Of a stretch of 64,000 nucleotides of DNA, positions 1-9,281 are shown piece after piece. Made by a program: the position numbers and the translations under genes. The stretch lies in the NCBI RefSeq assembly GCF_001425685.1, contig NZ_LMCY01000011.1, forward strand, positions 133,435 to 197,434, in the 5' to 3' direction. The notes under the pieces are model-generated. The model ran no database searches. It was not told the origin of the DNA and worked only from the letters and a program-made list of their open reading frames with translations. The number at the start of each line of letters is the position of its first letter. Position 1 is the first letter of the stretch. This DNA comes from Massilia sp. Root335. GTDB lineage: Bacteria > Pseudomonadota > Gammaproteobacteria > Burkholderiales > Burkholderiaceae_D.

Positions 1-1
1 G

Positions 2-532
2 CATCCGACGATCCTGTCGCTCGTCATCCGCATCGGCCGCGAGTTCGGCCTGCGCGCCGTGCGACTGCCGCGCGAGACCGGGCCGCCGTGGCAGTCCGGG
101 GCATGGCTGCGTCCATGGCTGGCGCTGCTCGAAGCGCGGCTGGATGCCGCGCGCATCGCCCATAACGATTACGTGATCGGCATCCGCCAGTCGGGCCGCT
201 TCGATGAGCCGGCCCTGCTGGCGGCGCTGCGCGGCCTGCCGGCATCGGGCATCGGCGAACTCTACCTGCACCCCGCGCTCGACTCGGGTGCGGCGATCGC
301 GCCGTCGATGCGCGGCTACCGCCACGCCGCCGAATTCGCCGCGCTCGTCGCGCCGCGCGTGCGCGCCACGTGCGACGCCCTCCGTGCGCGCGGCTGGCGC
401 ATGGGTGGATTTGCCGACCTCGTCCCCGCAACAGGCGGTACGGACGCCGCGCCGCGCGCGGCCAGGGCCACCGGCCCGCCGGCGGGCACCGTCGGGGCAC
501 ACGCCGACGGCCAGGACAGGGGCACGCCATGA
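2..532 (+). CDS. hpnK: HpnK, hopanoid-associated YdjC-family deacetylase-like protein (5'-truncated)
   Basis: The reading frame is already open at the window edge and 176 residues are visible, so the start and the N-terminal metal-binding half lie to the left. The visible part begins HPTILSLVIRIGREFGLRAV and contains a conserved LYLHP segment, both typical of the C-terminal half of YdjC/HpnK polysaccharide-deacetylase-like proteins found in hopanoid operons. The family is predicted to hydrolyse an amide or ester, but the substrate in hopanoid side-chain maturation is not settled. The stop overlaps the hpnL start as ATGA (529-532), which points to translational coupling. The last 35 or so residues are Ala/Gly/Pro-rich and look like a disordered tail. 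The assignment rests partly on context (hpnL, hpnN and shc nearby). Confidence 0.75.
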   Translation, partial: HPTILSLVIRIGREFGLRAVRLPRETGPPWQSGAWLRPWLALLEARLDAARIAHNDYVIGIRQSGRFDEPALLAALRGLPASGIGELYLHPALDSGAAIAPSMRGYRHAAEFAALVAPRVRATCDALRARGWRMGGFADLVPATGGTDAAPRAARATGPPAGTVGAHADGQDRGTP

Positions 533-1545
533 GCGGGCCCCGCACGATGACCTGGCTGGCGGCGGCGGCCGGACTCGCGCTGCTTGCCATGCTCATCCAT
601 GCGGAGGGCGGGTCCGGCATCGCGGCCGCCGTCGGACGCGCCGGCTGGGCGCTGCTGCCGATCGTGCCGGCCCGCATCGCCACGCAGGCGCTCGACATGC
701 GCGCGTGGCGGGTGCTGCTCGAACCGTTCGATCGCGCCCGCGCGGCCGGGCCCCTGTTCCTGCTGTGGGTCGCCTTCGTGCGCGAGGCAGTCAATCGCCT
801 GCTGCCGGTGGCGAATATCGGCGGTGAAGTGGTCGGGGTGCGGCTCGCGTGCCGCCGCATTCCCGACAAGGCGGGCGTCGCCGCCAGCGTCGTCGTGGAG
901 GTGCTGTTGACGATCGTCGTGCTGTATCTGTTCTGCGGTCTCGGCGCCGTGCTGATGCTGCGGCTCGCCGCCGGTCCGGGCCCGGTCGGGGTCGTCGTGG
1001 CCGCCTTGTTGCTGTCGCTGCCGCTGCCGCTGCTCGCGTGGTGGTGGCTGGCGCGGGGCGCGCCGTTCGCGCGGATCGCGCGGTGGGCGCGGCGCCTGCC
1101 CGCGCTGCACGAGCTCGGCGGGGCGCGCCTGGACGGCCTGGACATCGACGCCGGCGTCAAGCGCCTGTTCGGGCAACGAACCCGTCTTGCGCGCGCGGCG
1201 CTGTGGTCGCTGCTGGCGTATGCGCTGGGCACGTTCGAGACGTGGTATGCCCTGATGCTGCTCGGCCATCCCGTCGGTGTGCAGGCCGCGCTCGCCATCG
1301 AGGCGCTGACGCAGGCCGTGCGCCACGCGGGCTTCATGGTGCCAGCGGGCCTGGGCGTGCAGGAAGCCGCCGTGCTGCTGTTCGGCCAGCTGGCCGGCGT
1401 CGGTGGGGAGGTCGCGCTGTCGCTGGCGCTCGTCAAGCGGATGCGCGAGCTCGCGACCGGGGTGCCGGCCCTCGTCTCGTGGCAGTGGTTCGAACTGCGC
1501 CGGCGTCCCCTCAGGGTCCGCGATTATGCGCCGCCAGGTAGCTGA
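529..1545 (+). CDS. hpnL: HpnL, hopanoid-associated flippase-like membrane protein
   Basis: This is a 338-residue polytopic membrane protein of the lysylphosphatidylglycerol-synthase transmembrane / UPF0104 family. The start ATG at 529 overlaps the hpnK stop; upstream in-frame codons lie inside hpnK. Several hydrophobic segments are visible, starting with the first about 20 residues and a second near residues 35-55. The family signature GLGVQEAAVLLFG sits near residues 272-284, and an NIGGEVVG segment precedes the middle helices. HpnL is known only by association with hopanoid loci; a lipid flippase or transport role is inferred. The 3' end overlaps the convergent hpnM by 35 bp. Confidence 0.85.
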   Translation: MSGPRTMTWLAAAAGLALLAMLIHAEGGSGIAAAVGRAGWALLPIVPARIATQALDMRAWRVLLEPFDRARAAGPLFLLWVAFVREAVNRLLPVANIGGEVVGVRLACRRIPDKAGVAASVVVEVLLTIVVLYLFCGLGAVLMLRLAAGPGPVGVVVAALLLSLPLPLLAWWWLARGAPFARIARWARRLPALHELGGARLDGLDIDAGVKRLFGQRTRLARAALWSLLAYALGTFETWYALMLLGHPVGVQAALAIEALTQAVRHAGFMVPAGLGVQEAAVLLFGQLAGVGGEVALSLALVKRMRELATGVPALVSWQWFELRRRPLRVRDYAPPGS

Positions 1546-2125
1546 TCAGGCCGTCGATGCCGCCGGACGCCAGCCGCGCCGCAAATTGCTGGCGGTACAC
1601 CTGGATCAGCCACGCGCCCATCATGTCGATGTCGTAGATCTTCCAGCCCGCCGCCGTCCGGCGCATCCGGTAATCGATGGCCATGGTGTCGCCGCCGGTC
1701 ACCACGGTCGTCCTGACGACGGCGTCGTCGGCGTCCGCTGCCGGACGGTCGGTCGGCGCGTAGCGGAATTGCGTGTCGTCCTGCCGCATCTGCGTCAACT
1801 GGATGGCGTAGGTGCGGGCCAGCAGCGTCTGGAATTCGCGGAACAGGGCGTCGCGCTGGGCGGGCGTCGCGTGCGTCCATGCGCTGCCCACCGCGTACTG
1901 CGTCGTGAGCATGAAGTCGGTGGACGGCAGGAAGTCGCGGCGGACGATCTCGAGCGTCCGCTCGGGGTCGCCGGCGCGCGCGCCGGGGTCGCTGCGGATG
2001 GCGCCCATGACCTTGTCGATCGTGCCCTTGAGCATTTGCTCCGGTCCGCGCGGGTCCACCTGCCGGGCAAAGGCCGCCGGCGGCATCGACAAGGCAAGGG
2101 CAAGCAGGCATGGGGTCGGTTTCAT
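1511..2125 (-). CDS. hpnM: HpnM, MlaC/Ttg2D-like periplasmic hopanoid transport protein
   Basis: This is a 204-residue protein with an N-terminal signal peptide (MKPTPCLLALALSMPPAAFA), which is why the start at 2125 was preferred over longer versions. The mature part matches the MlaC/Ttg2D ABC-transport auxiliary family: an early KVMGAI helix, a LEIVRRDFLPSTDF segment and a C-terminal GGDTMAIDYRM / WKIYDIDMMGAWL region. MlaC proteins carry a lipid through the periplasm, so HpnM probably hands hopanoid or phospholipid between membranes together with HpnN and MlaA. It is transcribed against hpnL and hpnN, and its last codons overlap hpnL, so it has its own promoter, somewhere in the 184 bp shared with hpnN. 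I could not identify that promoter with confidence. Confidence 0.88.
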   Translation of the reverse strand: MKPTPCLLALALSMPPAAFARQVDPRGPEQMLKGTIDKVMGAIRSDPGARAGDPERTLEIVRRDFLPSTDFMLTTQYAVGSAWTHATPAQRDALFREFQTLLARTYAIQLTQMRQDDTQFRYAPTDRPAADADDAVVRTTVVTGGDTMAIDYRMRRTAAGWKIYDIDMMGAWLIQVYRQQFAARLASGGIDGLISYLAAHNRGP

Positions 2126-2309
2126 ACGGTCTCCGTTCGGCACAGGCATAAGACCATGCATCCGCCGCGCATGTTCCCGCCGCTGTTCCTTGCGCGCGAC
2201 GCCGGCGGCAGGAAACACGGGCCGCTGCGCCAATCCGCGCGCACATGCGCCGGATCACGGGACCGCGGCGCCGTTCTCCGGTCTAATGGAGGCAGCTTCC
2301 CGGTGCGCC

Positions 2310-4916
2310 ATGCTGACTAACCCGATCGCCAGACTCGTCCACCTGTCATGCCGCCATCCGTGGGCGGTGGTCGGGGCGTTCGCACTGTTGGTAATTGCAT
2401 CCGGGCTTTATGTCGCACGCCATTTTGCGATCAATACGGACGTCGGGCAGTTGATCGACGCGAATGCGCCATGGGCCCGGCGCGACGCCGCCATCGCCGC
2501 CGCGTTCCCGAACCGGGGCGACACGACGCTGGCCGTCGTCCGCGCCCCCGCACCCGAGTTCGCGGCCCGGGCGGCGCGCGAGCTGGCCGACCGCCTGCGC
2601 CGGCAGCCCGCCCTGTTCCGCACGGTGGACCTCGGTCCCGGCGACGATTTTTTCCGGCGCAACGGCCTGCTCTACCTCGACGCCGCCCGGGTGCACGTCC
2701 TGACCGACCGGCTCGCCGCCGCGCGGCCCCTGCTCGACGCCCTCGCGCGCGACCCGTCGCTGCGCGGCCTGGCGAACCTGCTGTCGGTCACCCTGGGGAC
2801 GCCGTTGCTGACGGGCCAGGTCACGCTCCGGCAGATGGCGCCGCTGCTGGCGCAGAGCGCGGCCACGGTCGAGGCGGTCCTCGCCGGGCGGCCCGCGGCC
2901 CTGTCCTGGCAACATCTCGCGGACGATGCGCCGGCCGCCGCGGAGGCGGGCCTCGTGGAAGTCCGGCCGGTGCTCGACTACCACGCCCTGCTGCCGGGCG
3001 CCGCGTCCAGCGACGCGATCCGCGCGGCCGCGGCAAGCCTGCGCCTGGCCGAACGCTACGGGGCGCACGTGGCGCTGACGGGGCCCGTGCCGCTGTCCGA
3101 CGACGAATTCGCGTCGCTGCAGGAAGGTTCGCCGCTCGTCGGCGCGGTGCCCGTCGCGATCGTGCTCGTGCTGCTGTGGCGGGCGCTGCGCTCGGCGCCG
3201 CTGGTGCTGGCGCTGTGCGCGACGATGCTCGGCGGCCTCGCGCTGACGGCCGCGCTGGGGCTCATGATGGTGGGCGCGCTGAACCTCATCTCCATCGCGT
3301 TCGCGATCCTGTTCGTCGGGCTGGGCATCGACTTCGGCATCCAGTTCGGCATGCGCTTCCGCGAACTGCGGCGCGTGCGGCCCGGCACCGGCACGGCGCT
3401 GCTGGCGACGGCGCGCGCACTCGCGCTGCCGCTCACCCTCGCGGCGACGGCGACCGCCCTCGGCTTCCTCGCGTTCCTGCCCACGGCCTACCGCGGCGTG
3501 GCCGAGCTTGGGCAGATCGCCGGCGTCGGCATCCTGTGCGTCGCGCTGCCGGCATGCGTGACGGTGCTGCCGGCGCTGATCCGCCTCGCCGACCCGCCCG
3601 CCGGCGCGCGCGCGCCCGGCTACCCATGGCTGGCGGGCGTCGACCGCGCGCTGCAGGCCCACCGCAAGACCGTGCTCGCCGTCACGCTGGCGCTCGTCCT
3701 CGGCGGCATTCCCCTGTTGTGGCGCCTGGAATTCGACTTCGATCCGCTGCACCTGAAAAATCCCGGCAGCGAATCGATGGCGACGCTGGCCTCCCTCGCG
3801 CAGGGCACCGACGTCGGCCTCGACAACGTGCAGGTGCTGGCCCCATCGGTCGCGCAGGCGGCGGCGCTCGCCGCGCGCCTGGAACAGCTGCCCGACGTGG
3901 CGCACGCGCTGACGGCGGCGAGCCTCGTCCCCGACCGGCAGCCGGAAAAACTGGAACGCATCGCGGCCGCCGCGGCGCGCCTGCTGCCCGTGCTGGACCG
4001 GCCTCCGGCCGCGCCGGCGACGGACCCGCAGCGCGTGGCGGCCGTGCGCACGGCCGCGCTGGCGCTGCGCAATGCCGCGCTCGACCATCCCGGGCCGGGG
4101 GCGGATGCGGCCGAGCGCCTCGCGCGGGCCCTCGCCGCGCTGGCGCGCGCCGCGCCGGCCGCGCGCGACCGGGCCGACCACGCGCTCGCGGGCACGCTGC
4201 GGCTGGCGCTGGACGCGTTGCGCCTCGCGCTGCGGCCGCAGCCGGTCACGCTCGCGGCGCTGCCCGCCGCCATGCGGCGCGCCTGGATCGCACCGGACGG
4301 CCGCGCGCTCGTCGACATCGGCCCGAAACGGCCCACGGGCACGCGTGTCGGCGCCGACAACCGGCTGGGACGCTTCGCCGACGCCGTGCTGCGCATCGCG
4401 CCGGACGCCACCGGCGGCCCGATCTCCGTGCGCCACGCGGCCGACCTGGTCATCGCCGCGTTCGTGCAGGCGGCGCTGCTCGCGGTCGCGACCATCGCGC
4501 TGCTCCTGCTGCTCGCGTTCCGCCGGGTCGGCGACGTGCTGCTGACGATGGTGCCGCTGCTCGTATCGAGCCTGGCCACGCTCGAGGCCTGCGTGCTGCT
4601 GGGCATCCACCTGAATTTCGCGAACATCATCGCGCTGCCGCTGCTGCTCGGCGTCGGCGTCGCGTTCAAGATCTATTACATCGTGGCGTGGCGCGCCGGC
4701 CAGCCGGCCCGGCTGGAGCATCCGCTCACGCAAGCCATCGTCCTCAGCGCGGCCACCACCGGCACCGCGTTCGGCAGCCTGTGGCTGTCGCACCATCCCG
4801 GCACCGCCAGCATGGGCAAGCTGCTGGTGCTGGCGCTCGTCTGCACGCTGATCGGCGCCGTGTTCTTCCAGCCCGTCCTGCTGGGGCAGCCTCGCCCGCC
4901 GCCCCCACCTTCCTGA
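2310..4916 (+). CDS. hpnN: HpnN, RND/MMPL-family hopanoid exporter
   Basis: This is an 868-residue inner-membrane transporter, about the usual HpnN length. It has one N-terminal membrane helix (about residues 14-35), a large periplasmic domain opening with NTDVGQLIDANAPWARRD, a block of helices at about 271-430 that includes GLGIDFGIQFG, another helix near 450, a second periplasmic domain, and a final helix block at about 713-860. HpnN is established in other bacteria as the RND protein that moves hopanoids to the outer membrane. The start at 2310 gives the proper N-terminus; an in-frame ATG 24 bases upstream at 2286 is possible, with GGAGG close by. The partner lipoprotein gene mlaA follows 12 bases downstream. 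Confidence 0.93.
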   Translation: MLTNPIARLVHLSCRHPWAVVGAFALLVIASGLYVARHFAINTDVGQLIDANAPWARRDAAIAAAFPNRGDTTLAVVRAPAPEFAARAARELADRLRRQPALFRTVDLGPGDDFFRRNGLLYLDAARVHVLTDRLAAARPLLDALARDPSLRGLANLLSVTLGTPLLTGQVTLRQMAPLLAQSAATVEAVLAGRPAALSWQHLADDAPAAAEAGLVEVRPVLDYHALLPGAASSDAIRAAAASLRLAERYGAHVALTGPVPLSDDEFASLQEGSPLVGAVPVAIVLVLLWRALRSAPLVLALCATMLGGLALTAALGLMMVGALNLISIAFAILFVGLGIDFGIQFGMRFRELRRVRPGTGTALLATARALALPLTLAATATALGFLAFLPTAYRGVAELGQIAGVGILCVALPACVTVLPALIRLADPPAGARAPGYPWLAGVDRALQAHRKTVLAVTLALVLGGIPLLWRLEFDFDPLHLKNPGSESMATLASLAQGTDVGLDNVQVLAPSVAQAAALAARLEQLPDVAHALTAASLVPDRQPEKLERIAAAAARLLPVLDRPPAAPATDPQRVAAVRTAALALRNAALDHPGPGADAAERLARALAALARAAPAARDRADHALAGTLRLALDALRLALRPQPVTLAALPAAMRRAWIAPDGRALVDIGPKRPTGTRVGADNRLGRFADAVLRIAPDATGGPISVRHAADLVIAAFVQAALLAVATIALLLLLAFRRVGDVLLTMVPLLVSSLATLEACVLLGIHLNFANIIALPLLLGVGVAFKIYYIVAWRAGQPARLEHPLTQAIVLSAATTGTAFGSLWLSHHPGTASMGKLLVLALVCTLIGAVFFQPVLLGQPRPPPPPS

Positions 4917-4928
4917 ACGAGGACCGCC

Positions 4929-5648
4929 ATGCCACGCTGCCCGTCACGCCGACGCGTCCTGGCCGCTCTGCCGCTCCTGATCCTGTGCGGCTGCGCCTCC
5001 GGCCCGCAACGCGATCCGGCCGATCCGCTGGAGCCGCTCAACCGCGCCACCTTCCGCTTCAACGACGCGCTCGACCGCCACATCGCGCAACCGGTCGCGC
5101 GCACGTACAACCGCGTCGTGCCGCGGCCCGTCCGTACCGGCGTCGACAACGTCTTCTCGAACCTGGGCGACGTCACCGTGATGTTCAACGATTTCGCCCA
5201 GCTGCGCCTGATGGACGGCATGAACGACCTGATGCGCGTGGCCGTCAACAGCACGTTCGGCCTGCTCGGCGTGCTGGACATCGCCACGCCGGCCGGCATC
5301 GCCAGGCACGACCAGGACTTCGGCCTCACGCTGGGCCACTACGGCGTGCCCGGCGGCCCCTACCTCGTGCTGCCGCTGTTCGGGCCGAGCACGTTCCGCG
5401 ACGCGGCCGGCTTCGGGGTCGACCAGTACGCGGCGCCCGTCAACCGGACGCGCCCGGCAGTACGCAACACCTTGTGGGGCGTCGACTTCGTCAGCACCCG
5501 GGCGCGCTACCTGAATGCGACGAACCTGCTGGAGCAGGCCGCCCTCGACCGTTACCTGTTCGTGCGCGACGCCTATCTCGGCCGGCGCCGCTCCCTCCTC
5601 GACCGGGGCAAGGAAACGCCGCTGCCGGCGTACGGCAACGACCGCTGA
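4929..5648 (+). CDS. mlaA: MlaA/VacJ-family outer membrane lipoprotein
   Basis: This 239-residue protein has a short basic N-terminus, a hydrophobic segment and a lipobox LCGC with the lipidated Cys at residue 22. The mature region has the VacJ hallmarks DPLEPLNRATFRFNDALD and QPVARTYNRVVPRPVR, and a later segment on approach to an LPLFGPSTFRDAAG motif. MlaA forms a ring-like channel in the outer membrane that handles lipids. Directly behind hpnN (12-base gap, GAGGA ribosome site) it is most likely the outer membrane end of the hopanoid route rather than the general Mla system; that specialisation is inference. The gene ends only 8 bp from the convergent hpnG stop, leaving no room for separate terminators. 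Confidence 0.92.
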   Translation: MPRCPSRRRVLAALPLLILCGCASGPQRDPADPLEPLNRATFRFNDALDRHIAQPVARTYNRVVPRPVRTGVDNVFSNLGDVTVMFNDFAQLRLMDGMNDLMRVAVNSTFGLLGVLDIATPAGIARHDQDFGLTLGHYGVPGGPYLVLPLFGPSTFRDAAGFGVDQYAAPVNRTRPAVRNTLWGVDFVSTRARYLNATNLLEQAALDRYLFVRDAYLGRRRSLLDRGKETPLPAYGNDR

Positions 5649-5656
5649 CGCCGCGC

Positions 5657-6367
5657 TCACGGCGGCGGCAGGGCCAGCGCGGCGCCGAGACATGCACGCA
5701 CGCGCCGCAGCGTCCGCCGCGCCACCCATGCGTCGCGGGCCAGCGCGCACACGGCCCCGAGTTGCGCCGGCGCCGCGGCCAGTCCGCGCAGCATGGGCCA
5801 GGGCGCGGCGACGCCGTCCCCGTCCATGCCGGCCAGCACGCACGCCGGCAGGCTGCGCCAGGCGGGATCGAGCACGACGCGGCAGGCCGCGAACGGGATG
5901 CCGTGGCGGCGCGCGGCCAGCGCGGCGGCGTGCGATTCCATGTCCGCGGCGACGGCGCCGCCGGCGCGCCACAGCGACGCCTTGGCGGCGCTCGTGGCCA
6001 GCGGCGCATCGACCCCGGCCAGCAGCGCGAGCCGGGCGCCGGGCAGGCGGGCCAGCAGCGCGCGCGTCCAGCCCGGATCGGCCGCGACGATGCCGTCCGG
6101 CGTCAGCACACCCGTCGCCACGATACAGGTGCCGCAGGCGAGACCCGGGTCGAGTCCGCCCGCGCAGCCGAAGCTCATGATGCCGGTGGGGCGCGGCGCG
6201 CCGTCCGCATGCGGCGGCGTCGGCACGTCGAGCACGCCGTGCAGCCTGTGCGCGACCCGCCACGGACCCGGCCCGCACACGGTCACGACGCAGGGCCCGT
6301 CCGCGATCGCCGCTTCGAACGGCATCCCGCAGACGGCCAGCGCGCACGCGTGCGGCAACGCATCCAC
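5657..6367 (-). CDS. hpnG: HpnG, hopanoid-associated nucleoside phosphorylase
   Basis: This 236-residue protein belongs to the purine nucleoside phosphorylase / MTA-SAH nucleosidase fold. Visible hallmarks are the glycine-rich FGCAGGLDPGLACGT segment near residue 70 and VAADMESHAAALAA, the family's ribose-binding DMES motif. HpnG is known to release adenine from adenosylhopane, giving ribosylhopane for side-chain elongation. The start is 3 bp after the shc stop, so it is the last gene of dxs > hpnD > shc > hpnG. An earlier hpnH (adenosylhopane synthase) is needed for its substrate and is not in the window. Confidence 0.88.
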   Translation of the reverse strand: MDALPHACALAVCGMPFEAAIADGPCVVTVCGPGPWRVAHRLHGVLDVPTPPHADGAPRPTGIMSFGCAGGLDPGLACGTCIVATGVLTPDGIVAADPGWTRALLARLPGARLALLAGVDAPLATSAAKASLWRAGGAVAADMESHAAALAARRHGIPFAACRVVLDPAWRSLPACVLAGMDGDGVAAPWPMLRGLAAAPAQLGAVCALARDAWVARRTLRRVRACLGAALALPPP

Positions 6368-6370
6368 GAT

Positions 6371-8383
6371 CTACATCCCGAACGCCACCCGGCCGCTGCC
6401 GCCCGCACGCAGGTTGCGGTAGCGCGCCAGCGCCCACAGCGGGAAGTAGCGGGCGTAGCCGTGGTAGCGCAGGTAGAACACGCGGGGGAAGCCCGTGGCC
6501 GTGTGCTGCGGTTCGTCCCACAGGCCGTCCGGGCGCTGGCGGTCGACGAGCCAGGCGATGCCGCGCGCCACGGCCGGGGTGTCGACGGCGCCGGCCGCCA
6601 TCAGGCCCAGCAGCGCCCACGCCGTCTGCGACGCCGTCGACGGCGCCCACGCGTGGCCTTTGTAGTCGAGCCGGTAGCTCTCGCCGCCCTCGCCCCAGCC
6701 GCCGTCCGGATTCTGTACGAACGCGAGCCAGCGGGCGGCCCGCGCGACGGGCGGCGCATCCGGCGGCAGGCCGGCGGCGGCCAGCGCGCACAACGCGCAC
6801 CAGGTGCCGTAGACATAGTTCACGCCCCACCGTCCGTGCCAGCTGCCGTTGGCTTCCTGCCGGCGCAGCAGCCAGCCCAGCGCCCGCGCGGCCGGCGCCC
6901 GGCGGCGCATGCATGCGCCCGGCTCCAGCTGGGCCAGCATCGACAGGCACCGGGCGGACACGTCGGCAGTCGGCGGGTCGAGCAGCGCGCCGTGGTCGGC
7001 GAACGGGATGTGGTTCAGGTAGTGGTGCGTGTTGTCGGCCTCGAACGCGCCCCAGCCGCCGCCGCGGCTCTGCATGCCGACGATCCACTCGCGGGCGCGC
7101 GCGACGGCATCGGAGTAGCGGTCCGGCACCGGCTGCGGTTCGAGGTGCGAGGCCCGGTGCATCGCCATCGCCACGACGGCCGTGTCGTCGACGTCCGGAT
7201 AGCAGGCGTTCTCGTACTGGAAAGCCCAGCCGCCCGGCCGCACGCCCGGCCGGCGCGTCGCCCAGTCGCCCGGCCGGTCGACGATCTGCAGCGGCAGCAG
7301 CCAGTCGAGGCCGCGGCGCGCGGCATCGATCGCGGCCGGCACGCCCGTTTCCAGCAGCGCGTGGCACATCAGGGCCGTGTCCCACACGGGCGACACGCAG
7401 GGCTGGCAATACGCCTCGTCGCCGTGGTCGACGAGCAGGCGGTCGATGGCGCGGCGCGCGGCGGCGGCCTCGGGCGCGTCCGGCGGATGGCCCAGCACGT
7501 CGAGCATCTGCACGGCGTTGACCATCGCAGGGAAGATGGCGCCCAGGCCGTGCTCGCCGTTCAGGCGCGCGCGCACGAACGCGGCCGCGTGCTCGATCGC
7601 GCGCCGGCGCAGGCGGGCGGGCAGGCGCGGCGCGAGCAGGCGCAACTGCGCCTCGAGCGTCCGGAACAGCGCGAACCACAGGCGGTGCTGGTGCGGCGCA
7701 CGCGGCGCCAGCCCGAGGCTCGCGGGCGGCGCGACGAACAATTCGCCCACGCCCAGGGCGCGCGGGTTGCGCGCGCGCGGCCGCAGCGCGCCCAGCACGA
7801 GCAGCGGCGTGAGCACCGTGCGCGTCCAGTACGACACCTTCGACATGTGGAACGGCGACCAGCGCGGCAGCAAGGCGATTTCCACCGGCATCACGGGCAC
7901 GGCCGTCCACGGCATCTCGCCGAACAGCGCGAGCAGCATGCGCGTGAAGACATTGCTCCGTTCGGCGCCGCCGTGGGCGCGGATCGCCTCCCGGGCGCGC
8001 GCCATGTGCGGTGCGTCGGGCGCATCGCCGGTCAGCTTGAGGGCAAAATAGGCCTTCACGCTGGCGCTCGTGTCGAAGGCGCCGCCGTGGAACAGCGGCC
8101 AGCCGCCGTGCCCGCCCTGGCGGCGGCGCAGGTAGCGGGCAATCTTGCGCTCCAGCGCCGCGTCCGGCGTTTCGCCCAGATAGTGCACCATCAGCACGTA
8201 TTCGGCCGGGATGGTGGCGTCCGCTTCCAGCTCGTAGACCCAGTGACCGTCCGGACGCTGCTCGGCCAGCACGGCCGCGAGCGCCGCGTCGATGGCGGGC
8301 TGCAGGCGCGCGCGCGCCGTCCGCGTGCGTTCCGCTTCGATGGCGCCGGCCTGGGCCGCCGCACGAAAAGTCTCATAACGCAT
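6371..8383 (-). CDS. shc: Squalene-hopene cyclase
   Basis: This 670-residue enzyme is the usual length for the family. It cyclises squalene to hopene and hopanol at the inner membrane. The catalytic acid motif DVDDTA lies near residues 397-402, and QW-type repeats are spread through the protein (for example GHGGWPLFHGGAFD and QNPDGGWGEGGESY). The ATG at 8383 has a strong GGGAGG ribosome site 8 bases ahead; longer in-frame versions run into the upstream gene. It sits between hpnD and hpnG in one minus-strand operon. Also called hpnF in hopanoid nomenclature. Confidence 0.97.
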   Translation of the reverse strand: MRYETFRAAAQAGAIEAERTRTARARLQPAIDAALAAVLAEQRPDGHWVYELEADATIPAEYVLMVHYLGETPDAALERKIARYLRRRQGGHGGWPLFHGGAFDTSASVKAYFALKLTGDAPDAPHMARAREAIRAHGGAERSNVFTRMLLALFGEMPWTAVPVMPVEIALLPRWSPFHMSKVSYWTRTVLTPLLVLGALRPRARNPRALGVGELFVAPPASLGLAPRAPHQHRLWFALFRTLEAQLRLLAPRLPARLRRRAIEHAAAFVRARLNGEHGLGAIFPAMVNAVQMLDVLGHPPDAPEAAAARRAIDRLLVDHGDEAYCQPCVSPVWDTALMCHALLETGVPAAIDAARRGLDWLLPLQIVDRPGDWATRRPGVRPGGWAFQYENACYPDVDDTAVVAMAMHRASHLEPQPVPDRYSDAVARAREWIVGMQSRGGGWGAFEADNTHHYLNHIPFADHGALLDPPTADVSARCLSMLAQLEPGACMRRRAPAARALGWLLRRQEANGSWHGRWGVNYVYGTWCALCALAAAGLPPDAPPVARAARWLAFVQNPDGGWGEGGESYRLDYKGHAWAPSTASQTAWALLGLMAAGAVDTPAVARGIAWLVDRQRPDGLWDEPQHTATGFPRVFYLRYHGYARYFPLWALARYRNLRAGGSGRVAFGM

Positions 8384-8399
8384 GGTCCACCTCCCGTGT

Positions 8400-9248
8400 C
8401 TACAGGATCGTGTGCCTGAGCAGGATGCCGATGCGCTCAAGCCGCCCCAGCCGGACCGGCGTGCGCGGACCGCCCCAGCCGCGCGCCGCCAGCCGCGCGA
8501 GCAACGCTTCGTAGACGGCGCCCATCAGGCGCGGCGCGCGGCCGCCGGCGCCCCGGTGGCCGCGCAGGACGAAGCGGGCCGCCGCGTAGTGCCGGCGCGC
8601 CTGCGCGGCCAGGTCGATGCAGGCCCGGGGCAGCGCCGGGTGCGCGGCGATCTCGCCGGCGCCCGCCGCGCACACGCGGGGTTCGACCCCGGCCGCCAGC
8701 AACAGTTCGCGCGGCAGGTAGGCGCGGCCGATGGCGGCGTCCTCGTCGATGTCGCGCAGGATGTTCGTGAGCTGCAGCGCGCGGCCCAGGTGGTGGGCGA
8801 GCAGCAGGCCGTCGTCGGGCGGCAGGCCGAATACGCGCACGGACAGCCGCCCCACGGCGGCGGCCACGCGGTCGCAATACAGGTCGAGCGTGTCCGCCGG
8901 CGGCGCGCAGAGGGGGCGGTCCTGCGCGTCCATCAGCATGCCGTCGATGACGGCGTGGAAGTCGGCCCGCGCCAGACCGTACGCCGCGATATGCGGCGCC
9001 AGCGCGCGCATGCGCGGCGGCGCCGCCCCGCCGTAGCCGGCATCGACGTCGGCGCGCCACCGCTCGAGGGCGGCGCGCCGCTCGGCGGCCGGCGCGGGCC
9101 CGTCGGCGATGTCGTCGACGGCGCGGCAGAATGCGTAGATGCCGAACATGGCCGCCCGCCGGTCCGCCGGCAGCAGGCGCATCGCGATGCCGAACGAGCT
9201 GGCCGGCGTCCGGGCCGGCACGGCGAGCACCTGCGTATCGTCAAGCAT
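8400..9248 (-). CDS. hpnD: HpnD, presqualene diphosphate synthase
   Basis: This 282-residue all-helical prenyl-condensing enzyme joins two farnesyl diphosphates into presqualene diphosphate. The first aspartate motif DDIAD is at residues 45-49 and the second, NILRDIDED, at 162-170; both Mg-diphosphate sites are intact. The ATG at 9248 was chosen because it has a GAGG ribosome site and gives the family's usual N-terminus; the ATG at 9281, immediately after the dxs stop, would add 11 residues and has no ribosome site. HpnC and HpnE, which finish squalene in the HpnCDE route, are not in the window and presumably lie to the left or elsewhere. Confidence 0.93.
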   Translation of the reverse strand: MLDDTQVLAVPARTPASSFGIAMRLLPADRRAAMFGIYAFCRAVDDIADGPAPAAERRAALERWRADVDAGYGGAAPPRMRALAPHIAAYGLARADFHAVIDGMLMDAQDRPLCAPPADTLDLYCDRVAAAVGRLSVRVFGLPPDDGLLLAHHLGRALQLTNILRDIDEDAAIGRAYLPRELLLAAGVEPRVCAAGAGEIAAHPALPRACIDLAAQARRHYAAARFVLRGHRGAGGRAPRLMGAVYEALLARLAARGWGGPRTPVRLGRLERIGILLRHTIL

Positions 9249-9281
9249 GTGGGCCTCGCTTCGGTTGCGCCTGGTTGCCAT

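Noticed and set aside
2348..8419. A 2023-codon open frame on the plus strand crossing hpnN, mlaA and the antisense of hpnG and shc
   Set aside because: Composition is Arg/Ala/Gly/Pro shadow of GC-rich genes, with no domain and full overlap with well-identified genes in other frames.
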